From Smithellaceae bacterium (GTDB taxonomy: Bacteria > Desulfobacterota > Syntrophia > Syntrophales > Smithellaceae), in assembly GCA_028693285.1 (NCBI GenBank), contig JAQUVQ010000014.1:1-53263 (forward strand): DNA of 53,263 bases, given 5' to 3'. The notes under the pieces were generated by a model, which did no database searches, was not told the DNA's origin, and saw only the letters and a program-made list of their open reading frames with translations. Below, in pieces: positions 1-7,142 of this stretch. The position numbers and the translations under genes were made by a program. Position 1 is the first letter of the stretch; each line of letters begins with the position of its first letter.

Positions 1-1430
1 GGCACAACAAACCGCCTCTGATCGGCTGCATTTCTCTGGACATCACAGGGCAGAAACAAGCAGAGGAGAACCTTCGCGAAAGCGAAAAACGGTATCGAGA
101 ATTGTATGATTTTCTGCCGATTCCGGTCTATGAAATGGATTTTCAATCCACGATCACATCTGTCAACCACGCGATTTATGAAACTTTCGGGGGCACAGAG
201 GAGGATTTCAAAAGAGGCTTTAAGGCCTGGCAGCTCTTGACGCCGGAAGCCGTTGAGCAATCGGTGGAAAACATTCAGCGGCTGCTGAATGGGGAACCGT
301 TAGGCGGCACGGAATACCGGTTAAAGCGGCTCGACGGGACCGAATTTCCCGCCATTGTCTTTTCCCGTTTGATTTTCGAGCAGGGAAAGCCCGTGGGCCT
401 TCGGGGGGCCGTCGTCAACATCACCGACCGCAAAAGGACGGAGGAGGTCATCCGGGAGAGCGAAGCGAATTTTCGCCGTTCCATGGACGATTCCCCGCTG
501 GGCATCCGGGTTGTTACCGCGGACGGTGAAACCCTTTACGCCAACCGGGCGATTCTGGACATGTACGGCTACGCCAGCATCGAAGAGTTTCAAGGCGTTC
601 CGTTGAAACAGCGCTATACACCGGAAAGCTATGCCGCGTATCTGGCCAGAAGGGCAAAAAGAGACCGGGGCGAAAGGGACCAGACCGAATATACGATCGA
701 TATTGTCACCCAGAACGGCGACATTCGAAATGTCCGGGCTTTCCGCAAACAGATTGTCTGGAACGGGCAACCCCATGATCAGATTATCTATCAGGACATT
801 ACCCGTCAAATCCAGGCCGAAGAAGCGCTGCGGGAAAGTGTCGGAAATCTGAGGAAAGCCCTGGGCGGGACCATTCGGGCCATTGCCTCCGTCGTGGAAA
901 CCAAAGATCCCTATACGGCGGGCCATCAGCGCCGGGTTGCCGATATCGCACGGGCCATCGCCCAGGAGATGAAGCTGCCGCGGGAGCGGATCGACGGCCT
1001 GCGGATGGCCGGCATCATTCACGACATCGGGAAAGTCTCCGTGCCTTCCGAGATCCTCAGTTCGCCGAGGAAACTGTCGTCTTTGGAATTCAGCCTGATC
1101 AAGACGCACGCGCAATCCGGCCATGACATCGTCCGGGAGATTGAATTTCCCTGGCCCATCGCGCGGATAATCATCGAGCATCATGAACGGATGGACGGCT
1201 CCGGGTATCCCAACGCCCTGACCGGGGATCAAATTCTACCGGAGTCGAGAATCCTGGCCGTGGCCGACGTTGTGGAAGCGATGGCGACGCATCGTCCCTA
1301 CCGCCCGTCCCTGGGGCTTGAGGCCGCCCTGGACGAGATAACCCAAAACCGGGGCCGGCTTTACGATCCGGAGGTTGTGGATGCCTGCCTGCGCCTTTTC
1401 CGGGAAAAGGACTACACCATCCGGGATTGA
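1..1430 (+). CDS. PAS-PAS HD-GYP domain signalling protein (5' end outside window)
   Basis: The reading frame is open from base 3, and the first visible residues are the end of a PAS domain (SLDITGQKQAEENLRESE), so the true start lies upstream. Two further PAS modules follow (from about residues 30 and 155 of the visible part), each ending in the usual D-I-T linker. The C-terminal half is an HD-GYP domain with HDIGK near visible residue 339 and HHERMDGSGYP near residue 393. HD-GYP proteins hydrolyse cyclic-di-GMP or related dinucleotides at a metal site, and both metal-binding motifs are intact here. No transmembrane segment is visible in this part. The role is inferred: a redox, ligand or light-sensing PAS array controlling second-messenger breakdown. 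No partner gene is adjacent. Confidence 0.9.
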   Translation, partial: HNKPPLIGCISLDITGQKQAEENLRESEKRYRELYDFLPIPVYEMDFQSTITSVNHAIYETFGGTEEDFKRGFKAWQLLTPEAVEQSVENIQRLLNGEPLGGTEYRLKRLDGTEFPAIVFSRLIFEQGKPVGLRGAVVNITDRKRTEEVIRESEANFRRSMDDSPLGIRVVTADGETLYANRAILDMYGYASIEEFQGVPLKQRYTPESYAAYLARRAKRDRGERDQTEYTIDIVTQNGDIRNVRAFRKQIVWNGQPHDQIIYQDITRQIQAEEALRESVGNLRKALGGTIRAIASVVETKDPYTAGHQRRVADIARAIAQEMKLPRERIDGLRMAGIIHDIGKVSVPSEILSSPRKLSSLEFSLIKTHAQSGHDIVREIEFPWPIARIIIEHHERMDGSGYPNALTGDQILPESRILAVADVVEAMATHRPYRPSLGLEAALDEITQNRGRLYDPEVVDACLRLFREKDYTIRD

Positions 1431-1479
1431 CGCTATCGTTTCAGGCGCTGCCCAAAAAATCAAAGGAGATATTTTTCAC

Positions 1480-2100
1480 ATGCGTCTTTTCCCGAAAGAA
1501 GAAAGTTTTTTTGAGCTCTTTGAAACGCTGGCCGAAAAGATTGAAGAGGGCGGATCTTTTTTCCTGGAGATGACCCGCGGGCGGAATTACACCGCGGCCC
1601 GGGTTTCCCGGCTGAAGGAAATCGAGCACGAAGCGGACGTCATCGCCCATAGAACCTACGAACGGATGCACAAAACCTTTCTGACGCCCATCGATCGCGA
1701 AGATATTTACGCGCTGGTCAATAAAATGGACGAAATTCTGGATCACATCGAAGGCACCGCCGTCCGCGTGTATATGTACAAGGTGAAAAAGCCGAACGAC
1801 GACATCGTGAAACAGGCGGAAATCCTTTTTTCGGCGATTCGGATCATCAAGAAGATTGTTCACGGGCTGCGCGACATGAAGAACAGCCGGATGATTCTCG
1901 ACGGCTGCGTCGAAATCAACACCCTGGAAAATGCCGGCGATGTTGCGATGCGGTCCATCATCACCAACCTCTTCAACACCGAGACGGACGCCATTGAACT
2001 CTTGAAATGGAAAGAAATCTTTGAACGAATCGAAGAGGCGATCGACGTCTGCGAAGACGTTTCCAACATTCTGGAAGGCATTGTCCTGAAGCATGCCTGA
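1480..2100 (+). CDS. DUF47 (PhoU-like, TIGR00153) family protein
   Basis: The protein has 206 residues starting at the ATG preceded by AAAGGAGA. It begins MRLFPKEESFFELFETLAE and continues as an all-helical, charged protein with the family's conserved heme-free helical repeats (for example EIEHEADVIAHRTYERM and DREDIYALVNKMDEILDHIE). DUF47 proteins are related to PhoU and usually sit next to a Pit-type phosphate transporter, whose activity they are thought to modulate. Here no Pit gene is next to it; the downstream neighbour is an acyltransferase 54 bases away, so the partner must be encoded elsewhere or the protein has another job. Length is typical for the family. The frame is open further upstream to 1375, but that part overlaps the preceding gene and has no ribosome-binding site. 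Confidence 0.85.
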   Translation: MRLFPKEESFFELFETLAEKIEEGGSFFLEMTRGRNYTAARVSRLKEIEHEADVIAHRTYERMHKTFLTPIDREDIYALVNKMDEILDHIEGTAVRVYMYKVKKPNDDIVKQAEILFSAIRIIKKIVHGLRDMKNSRMILDGCVEINTLENAGDVAMRSIITNLFNTETDAIELLKWKEIFERIEEAIDVCEDVSNILEGIVLKHA

Positions 2101-2154
2101 TCGGCGGAGCCCTTCACCGTTTTTCAGAGCTCTCGGGGCGAAAGGAGCGCGAAA

Positions 2155-3309
2155 ATGAAGTCGGAGCATCACGGCGTATTGTATGAATTCATTTTGTTCG
2201 GGTTTTTTCTGGCTTCCAAAATCATGCGCCACAAGGCCCATCTGATGGGGAAAGAGAATCTTTCCCGAATGCCCACTCCGGTCATGTTTGCCGTGACCCA
2301 CGACAGCTATTTCGAAGTTCCGTCCCTGTCGCGCATTTACTATGCACTGAAACCCCGGCCGGATTTCATGGTCATGGCCAAAAACGACTTTTTGAGCGGC
2401 CGGTATCTTTCCACAAACTACGCGAAAAAAAGCAAGTTTCTGAAAAGCATTCTGCTCATGATCGACCGACTGGGCCTTCCTCTGGCGATTTTCCGCAAGC
2501 TGAAAGTGGCGGCCATCGACCGTCCGTTCGTGGAGTCTTTCAACCGGAAGAAAGAGGACCTGCGGAGGGAAATCTCCGGCCAGTTGAATCAATTCAAGGA
2601 AAGCAGCGCGCGGGGGATATCGACGCTGATTTTTCCCGAGGGAACGACCTGGGGATACGGCGGCCTGAAAAAAATTCGCAGCTCCGTGTATCACGTCCTG
2701 GAAAATACTTTCCAGGGCACCGGGCGGAAAGTGTTTATTCTGCCCATCAACATCAAGGTGGACCGTCTCGTGAAGGGGGCGAAAGACGTTTTCATCCGCA
2801 TCGGTCAACCGGTGTTTTTTCGCAAGCCCAAGGATGAATTCAATCAGGCGCTCTTTGAGATCCTCCAGCAGCTTCACACCATCACCTTCAGTCAGGTCGC
2901 CGCCTACTACCTCAAGCGCCTCGCGGAGATGAAGCGGGACGCCGGCCGGACGGTCGTTTTTCGCAAAGAACTCTTTATGCGGAATCTGGAAGGGATTCTC
3001 CTGGAGATGAGCCGGCTGGTCCGCGAACGGGCGCTGCCCGGTTTTGACCCCGGCCTCACCAATCGGCGGTATCTTGCCGACAAGGTCGAACATTTTACAA
3101 AATACTGCCTGAAGATGCAGTATTTGCAGAAAAAGCGTTTGAGCGACCGGAAAGAGGCGCTGCTTCTCAACGTTGAAAAAATTCTGGCGAACTATTCCGC
3201 CCGGGAATTTCGTAAAGCCAATCCTCTGGGATTCTGCGCCAATGAACTGGCGTCACTGGGCGAACAAATCGTCCGCCCCATCTTTGACGCCCGCCTCCGT
3301 TTTCGTTAG
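2155..3309 (+). CDS. PlsC-like phospholipid/glycerol acyltransferase
   Basis: The protein has 384 residues, with AAAGGAG upstream of the ATG. The N-terminal 230 residues carry the acyltransferase block signature in slightly divergent form: THDSYFEVP (usual NHxxxxD) near residue 43 and IFPEGTTWGYGG (usual FPEGTRS) near residue 160. An acyl group is probably moved from acyl-ACP or acyl-CoA to a glycerophosphate or related alcohol at the inner membrane face. The Asp of the HX4D motif is replaced by Glu as read here. The C-terminal 150 residues are charged and helical and match no domain I can name; ordinary PlsC is about 240 residues, so this is an extended form. Substrate is unknown. Confidence 0.75.
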   Translation: MKSEHHGVLYEFILFGFFLASKIMRHKAHLMGKENLSRMPTPVMFAVTHDSYFEVPSLSRIYYALKPRPDFMVMAKNDFLSGRYLSTNYAKKSKFLKSILLMIDRLGLPLAIFRKLKVAAIDRPFVESFNRKKEDLRREISGQLNQFKESSARGISTLIFPEGTTWGYGGLKKIRSSVYHVLENTFQGTGRKVFILPINIKVDRLVKGAKDVFIRIGQPVFFRKPKDEFNQALFEILQQLHTITFSQVAAYYLKRLAEMKRDAGRTVVFRKELFMRNLEGILLEMSRLVRERALPGFDPGLTNRRYLADKVEHFTKYCLKMQYLQKKRLSDRKEALLLNVEKILANYSAREFRKANPLGFCANELASLGEQIVRPIFDARLRFR

Positions 3310-3328
3310 CGGCGGTTTTTTGCTTCTT

Positions 3329-4582
3329 TCACGTCTTCGTCTGCTCCCGGACAGCGGGCGTCTCTCTTCTCCCGTCGCCCATCTTTTCCATCAGGTGTGA
3401 TGCGCCCAGGTGCACAGTGTGCTTGCCGAATTTCTCCGCCAGTCCGTCGGCCGCGGCGTAAACGTCGCGGATTTTTCCCGCCTGCACCGGATCGTCGAAG
3501 AGCGAATACTGAATGCATTCATCGGCAATGAGGTCCGCAAGAATCACGCCCGTCGCCCGGTACAGTTCGTGCGGCCGCCGGCAGGCGTTAAAAAGTTTCC
3601 GGATGACGCCGGAAACCTCCAACGGGCAGGCGCAGGGGCGCGACAGAGCCGCTTCGCTCCCGGCCGTTTCGAAACGCCGGCTTTTCAGAAACACCACAAT
3701 TTTCCTCGGCGCGAGACCGTAGTGCCGGGCCTTGAGGCACGCCGACTCCAGATTGCGCGCAAGCTGCGCGAAAAGATAGTCGGCGTCGGAGGTCGGAGGA
3801 GAAAAGGTTTTGGTTTTGCTGATGGAGGCATAGGCGCTTTTTTCTTCGGACGTCACCGGATACACCGACTTGCCGCGCAGTTCCTGCCAGATTTCCACAC
3901 CCGGTTTGGTGAGCTTCTCCCGTACCGTTGTTTCCGGCATTTGCGCGAAGGCCAGCGCCGTGCGGATGCCGAGCTTGGCCAGATAGCTCGTCGTGGCCGG
4001 GCCGATTCCCCAGATGCTTCCCACCGGCAGGTCTTGCAGATAGCGGGCGATGTCCCGGCCGGCAATCACGGTTATGCCGGCGGGCTTCTGATGTTTGGAA
4101 GCCGTTTTGGCCAGAACCTTGGTGATGCTCAGCCCGGCCGACACGGTGATGCCCAGGTCCCGTTCGATTTCCGTTTTCATCCGCAGGGCGATGTCTTCGT
4201 AGGAAGCCTTCAGCGCCCGGCGCATGCCGGTGATGTCGGAAAACGCCTCGTCGATGGAATATTCCTCCACGTCGGGCGTGAAGCGGCGCATGACCGCAAA
4301 CATCCGCCGGGAAAAGAGGCTGTAGGTTTCGTAATCCGACGGCAGAATGATCAAGTCCGGACACATTTTGCGCGCATCGGAAAGCGGCACGCCGCGTTTG
4401 ACCCCCAGCCGCTTGGCCGCGTAGCTGGCGCAGGCGACGATTCCGCGCTCGCCGCCGGTAATGAGCGGCTTGCCCCGAAGCTCCGGGTGCACCGCCTCTT
4501 CACAGGACGTAAAAAAGGCGTCGCCGTCAATGTGGACAATGGCGCGCGGCCAGGAAACAAGAGAAAAAATTAAATCGGACAT
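3329..4582 (-). CDS. dinB: Y-family DNA polymerase (DinB/Pol IV-like)
   Basis: The protein has 417 residues. Catalytic metal ligands are visible as D19 and D21 in HIDGDAFF and D111/E112 in YSIDEAFSDITG; the helix-hairpin-helix thumb motif is DLPVGSIWGIGPATTSYL. The enzyme copies damaged DNA without proofreading. N-terminal motifs resemble DinB more than UmuC, but the C-terminal stretch (ATGVILADL, then QYSLFDD) also recalls UmuC, and the upstream gene on the same strand encodes a UmuD-like protein, so a Pol V-like role is possible. No clear ribosome-binding site precedes the ATG, and 158 bases of repeat-rich DNA separate it from umuD; co-transcription from the SOS promoter at 5336-5364 is inferred. 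Stops 19 bases from the converging acyltransferase. Confidence 0.85.
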   Translation of the reverse strand: MSDLIFSLVSWPRAIVHIDGDAFFTSCEEAVHPELRGKPLITGGERGIVACASYAAKRLGVKRGVPLSDARKMCPDLIILPSDYETYSLFSRRMFAVMRRFTPDVEEYSIDEAFSDITGMRRALKASYEDIALRMKTEIERDLGITVSAGLSITKVLAKTASKHQKPAGITVIAGRDIARYLQDLPVGSIWGIGPATTSYLAKLGIRTALAFAQMPETTVREKLTKPGVEIWQELRGKSVYPVTSEEKSAYASISKTKTFSPPTSDADYLFAQLARNLESACLKARHYGLAPRKIVVFLKSRRFETAGSEAALSRPCACPLEVSGVIRKLFNACRRPHELYRATGVILADLIADECIQYSLFDDPVQAGKIRDVYAAADGLAEKFGKHTVHLGASHLMEKMGDGRRETPAVREQTKT

Positions 4583-4740
4583 AAAAAATCAGACCATAGG
4601 TTAGGGGTCAGGGGTCAGGGACCATAGGTCATAGGTAATGGGTAATTGGGTAGTGGGTAAAAAGAGTGTCATGGTGAGCCAGTCGAACCATGACGGGGCA
4701 TCCACCATCCACCATTCACCATCCACCATCGCTTCTTGCC
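4583..4740. repeat. Repeat-rich spacer with a small palindrome between umuD and dinB
   Basis: This gap holds three kinds of simple repetition: GGGGTCA repeated at about 4603-4619, degenerate TAGGT and GGGTA units at 4622-4660, and CCATCCA/CCATTCA units at 4700-4730. At 4668-4694 the arms GTCATGGT and ACCATGAC form an 8-bp inverted repeat around an 11-base loop. Short palindromes of this sequence type occur as dispersed elements in several environmental bacterial genomes, as far as I recall. No coding frame here looks real. Confidence 0.55.
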
Positions 4741-5244
4741 TTATCGATGATACTTCCTCACCAGCGCCGTTACCACTCCCGCGATGCGCAGCTCCTCACG
4801 CGGGACCATCGGAGGATCTCCGGCGCCGGCCGTTTCCAGTGTGATGCGGGTTCCCTTTTTGCGGTAGTATTTTATCGTCCAGGCGCCGTCCACTTCCGCC
4901 AGAATGATATCCCCGTTTTTCGGCCGCCGGTTTTTTTCAATGATGACCCAGTCCTTGTCCATGATCCCGGCACCGGCCATGGAATCGCCCGTGACGGAGA
5001 GCAGAAACGAGGATTCCGGATGCGCCACCAGATACTCGTCAAAAGAAATATGACCGCGCAGCTCCTCTTCCGCGGGAGAAGGGAAGCCGGCGCAAACTTC
5101 CCCGCTGACCGGCAACCCCGCGATTTTGAAAAAAAGAGTCTGGCGGAAAGCGGCAGCATGCCTGCTCCGGTGTGATTTTAAGGTGATCCGTATGGGCGCG
5201 GCCTGAAGCCGGCCGCTGGACCGGTTGATAAAAATCTCAATCAT
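4741..5244 (-). CDS. umuD: UmuD-like S24 family self-cleaving protease
   Basis: The protein has 167 residues, starting at the ATG with AGGAAAG upstream. The C-terminal part is the LexA/UmuD serine-lysine dyad domain: S88 in VTGDSMAGAG and K125 in AWTIKYY. The cleavage region VCAGFPSPAEE places A52-G53 at the spot where E. coli UmuD has Cys-Gly. The distances (35 residues from cleavage Gly to Ser, 37 from Ser to Lys) equal those of E. coli UmuD. There is no helix-turn-helix, so it is not LexA. The processed form would assemble with a Y-family polymerase for mutagenic lesion bypass, which fits the dinB-like gene downstream. The N-terminal arm is about 28 residues longer than in E. coli. Controlled by the LexA-type operator at 5341-5358. 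Confidence 0.88.
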   Translation of the reverse strand: MIEIFINRSSGRLQAAPIRITLKSHRSRHAAAFRQTLFFKIAGLPVSGEVCAGFPSPAEEELRGHISFDEYLVAHPESSFLLSVTGDSMAGAGIMDKDWVIIEKNRRPKNGDIILAEVDGAWTIKYYRKKGTRITLETAGAGDPPMVPREELRIAGVVTALVRKYHR

Positions 5245-5335
5245 CTTCAATGCTTTCCTGTTTTTTTCTTCCCGGGGTGTAAGAGGGTGAAGCCGCTTCC
5301 ACGGCCGGGATTTCTTCGGATTTCTCCGGAAACTC

Positions 5336-5364
5336 TCTATATAGAACGTACGTTCTATTGTCAA
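5336..5364 (-). promoter_or_regulatory. SOS promoter of umuD with embedded LexA-type palindrome
   Basis: Read on the minus strand, -35 TTGACA (5364-5359), a 17-base spacer and -10 TATAGA (5341-5336) form a near-consensus sigma-70 promoter. The spacer and one edge base form a perfect 18-bp palindrome at 5341-5358 centred on GAACGTACGTTC. This fits the GAAC-N4-GTTC type of LexA box known from Gram-positive bacteria. A repressor bound there would cover both promoter elements. The predicted transcript starts about 85 bases before the umuD ATG. Confidence 0.8.
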
Positions 5365-5613
5365 GGCAAATCCACCCGCCGGTGCCGGGTGCGACCCTGT
5401 CCTCAAAGCGATGAAAATGCCTGAAAACCGCTTCGGTTTGTGGTAGATGCATCAGGTAAGGCGTCCTTCCCCGCTGCCGGCAAGTTGACGCCGGGCGTGC
5501 GGGTGGTTCCGGCGGACGTGATGCGTCGGGGAGAGGCCGGGGCGTCACGATTCGGGCTGTAGTTGTAGACGGACGTCCGCAACGCAAACGATTTTCGGCC
5601 GAAGGAGGAAGGG

Positions 5614-6336
5614 ATGAAGCAATGGACGACAAAAGGCGGGCAGGTTGTCCGCAGGCTTTCCCACGGCATGTACAACTGCTTTCTCGTTTCCTTGAACGGC
5701 CGGCATCTGCTGGTGGATGCCTGCAGAAAGGGAAGCTGGAAAAAGCTCTCCCGGGAATTGGATGAACTGGGCGTAAACGGCGGCTCGCTGGCCGGCCTGG
5801 TTCTGACGCACACCCATTATGACCACGCGGAGAACGCGGCGGCGATCAAAGATCGCTACAACCCAAAAATCATTGTCCACAAGAAAGAAGCGGACTACGT
5901 GCGCAGGGGCGAAAATCCCGTGATCCACGGAACGCTGCCGCTGACCGGATGGATCTCTGACCGCCTGTCGCACTGGTATCTTTCACAGTTCTTCCGCTAC
6001 CGGCCCGTCGACGGCGACCTGACGGTCGCGGAACGGTACGATTTAAAGCCTCTGGGGTTTCAAGGGTATCTTCTTTCCACGCCGGGTCATTCGCCCGGGT
6101 CCCTCAGCGTCATCCTTGAAAACGAAATCGCGATCGTCGGCGATGCCCTGTTCGGCGTCTTTAAGGGATCGGCGATTCCTCCCGTCGCGGCGGATGAGAA
6201 GCGCATGGTGGCAAGCTGGGAAAAGCTGCTGAAGACGGGCTGCTCTCTTTATCTTCCGGCGCACGGGTCGGAGCGCGGCAGAGAGATTCTCGAGCGGCAG
6301 CATGAAAAGTACAAACGGAAATATGACCGGCCGTAG
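5614..6336 (+). CDS. Metallo-beta-lactamase fold hydrolase
   Basis: The protein has 240 residues; AAGGAGG precedes the ATG. Zinc-binding motifs are in the expected order: THTHYDHAEN (residues 65-74), TPGHSPGS near residue 157, GDALFG near 177 and PAHGSE near 217. There is no signal peptide, so it is cytoplasmic. The family covers glyoxalase II, RNase Z-like, lactonase and many other hydrolases, and nothing here picks a substrate. It is a stand-alone domain; the following flavin reductase gene is 82 bases away on the same strand and may be co-transcribed. Confidence 0.85.
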   Translation: MKQWTTKGGQVVRRLSHGMYNCFLVSLNGRHLLVDACRKGSWKKLSRELDELGVNGGSLAGLVLTHTHYDHAENAAAIKDRYNPKIIVHKKEADYVRRGENPVIHGTLPLTGWISDRLSHWYLSQFFRYRPVDGDLTVAERYDLKPLGFQGYLLSTPGHSPGSLSVILENEIAIVGDALFGVFKGSAIPPVAADEKRMVASWEKLLKTGCSLYLPAHGSERGREILERQHEKYKRKYDRP

Positions 6337-6418
6337 CGCCGGGTCTTCGGCAATCCGGGTTTGAAAGACGGACGGCGTCGGCATGGTCGGGCCAACAGGG
6401 AAAGGAGCGTGTGCGCAC

Positions 6419-6961
6419 ATGAGAAAAATGCAGCTCGGTAAAGCGTTTACGTTGATCGAATCCGGTCCGGTTGTCCTCATTACGACACATGACGGAAAGA
6501 AGAACAACATCATGACGATCTCGTGGACCATGGTGGTGGACTTTACGCCGGTATTTGCCATCACCACCGGGCCCTGGAACTATTCCTTCGCCGCTCTTCA
6601 AAAAACGAAGGAGTGCGTTATGGCCGTTCCCACGGTTGATCTGCTGGATCGGGTCGTCGGCGCGGGAACCTGTTCCGGCGCCGACACGGACAAATTTGAA
6701 AAATTCCTGCTGACCCCCGTGAAGGGAAAGCATGTCCAGGCGCCCCTGATAAAAGAATGTCTGGCGAATATCGAATGCAAAGTCGTGGACATTGTCCGGA
6801 AGCACAATATCGTCGTTCTCGAAGCCGTTGCGGCGTACTTTGATCCTTCACGAAAGGAGAGGCGAACGCTTCACGCCGTCGGCGATGGAACTTTTATCGT
6901 GGATGGGCGCAAGTTGGACCGCAGGGAAATGATGCGCTCAAAAATTCCGGCCGGTCTCTGA
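6419..6961 (+). CDS. Flavin reductase / flavoredoxin-like protein
   Basis: The protein has 180 residues beginning MRKMQLGKAFTL, with AAAGGAG 11 bases upstream; an ATG 36 bases earlier lacks a binding site. The segment PVVLITTHDGKKNNIMTISW and the later CVMAVPTVDLLDRVVGAGTCSG match the FMN-binding split-barrel of the DIM6/NTAB flavin reductase family. Such proteins bind FMN and either pass electrons (flavoredoxin) or supply reduced flavin to a partner. The next gene on the strand is an HpaB/AbfD-superfamily flavoprotein, which makes a partnership worth considering, though 181 bases separate them. Confidence 0.8.
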   Translation: MRKMQLGKAFTLIESGPVVLITTHDGKKNNIMTISWTMVVDFTPVFAITTGPWNYSFAALQKTKECVMAVPTVDLLDRVVGAGTCSGADTDKFEKFLLTPVKGKHVQAPLIKECLANIECKVVDIVRKHNIVVLEAVAAYFDPSRKERRTLHAVGDGTFIVDGRKLDRREMMRSKIPAGL

Positions 6962-7068
6962 TGACAGCACATCCAGGGGGTCCGCCGGTTTCCGAACCTG
7001 TATGGAGGATGCCTGCTGCTGGTCCACCCGGTTGCATTACTATTTTGACATGCTTCATTGAAAGGAGC

Positions 7069-7140
7069 ATGGAGGAACAGGCATTTTGCTCATTAAAAAT
7101 ATTTTTTAAGCTTTCTCTCACAACGAATAAGGGAAAATAA
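7069..7140 (+). CDS. Possible 23-residue leader peptide
   Basis: A short frame (MEEQAFCSLKIFFKLSLTTN, then three more residues) starts at an ATG preceded by AAAGGAG at ideal spacing and stops 2 bases before the ATG of the AbfD-like gene. Ribosomes finishing here could re-initiate on that gene. No similarity to a known peptide is seen, and the frame could be chance; the good ribosome-binding site and tight abutment are the only support. Confidence 0.3.
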   Translation: MEEQAFCSLKIFFKLSLTTNKGK

Positions 7141-7142
7141 AA

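Noticed and set aside
321-1232. Long minus-strand open frame opposite the HD-GYP gene
   Set aside because: It is a shadow of the strongly supported plus-strand gene, with no motif or ribosome-binding site.
1441-3093. 550-codon minus-strand open frame opposite DUF47 and PlsC
   Set aside because: It spans two real plus-strand genes in GC-rich DNA; the composition (many Arg, Gly, His, Pro) is that of an antisense shadow.
3410-4573. 387-codon plus-strand frame opposite dinB
   Set aside because: Antisense shadow; dinB has intact polymerase motifs in the other direction.
4700-4730. CCATCCA-type repeats considered as a CRISPR array
   Set aside because: The units are 7-8 bases with no spacers of constant length and no cas genes; simple sequence repetition explains them.
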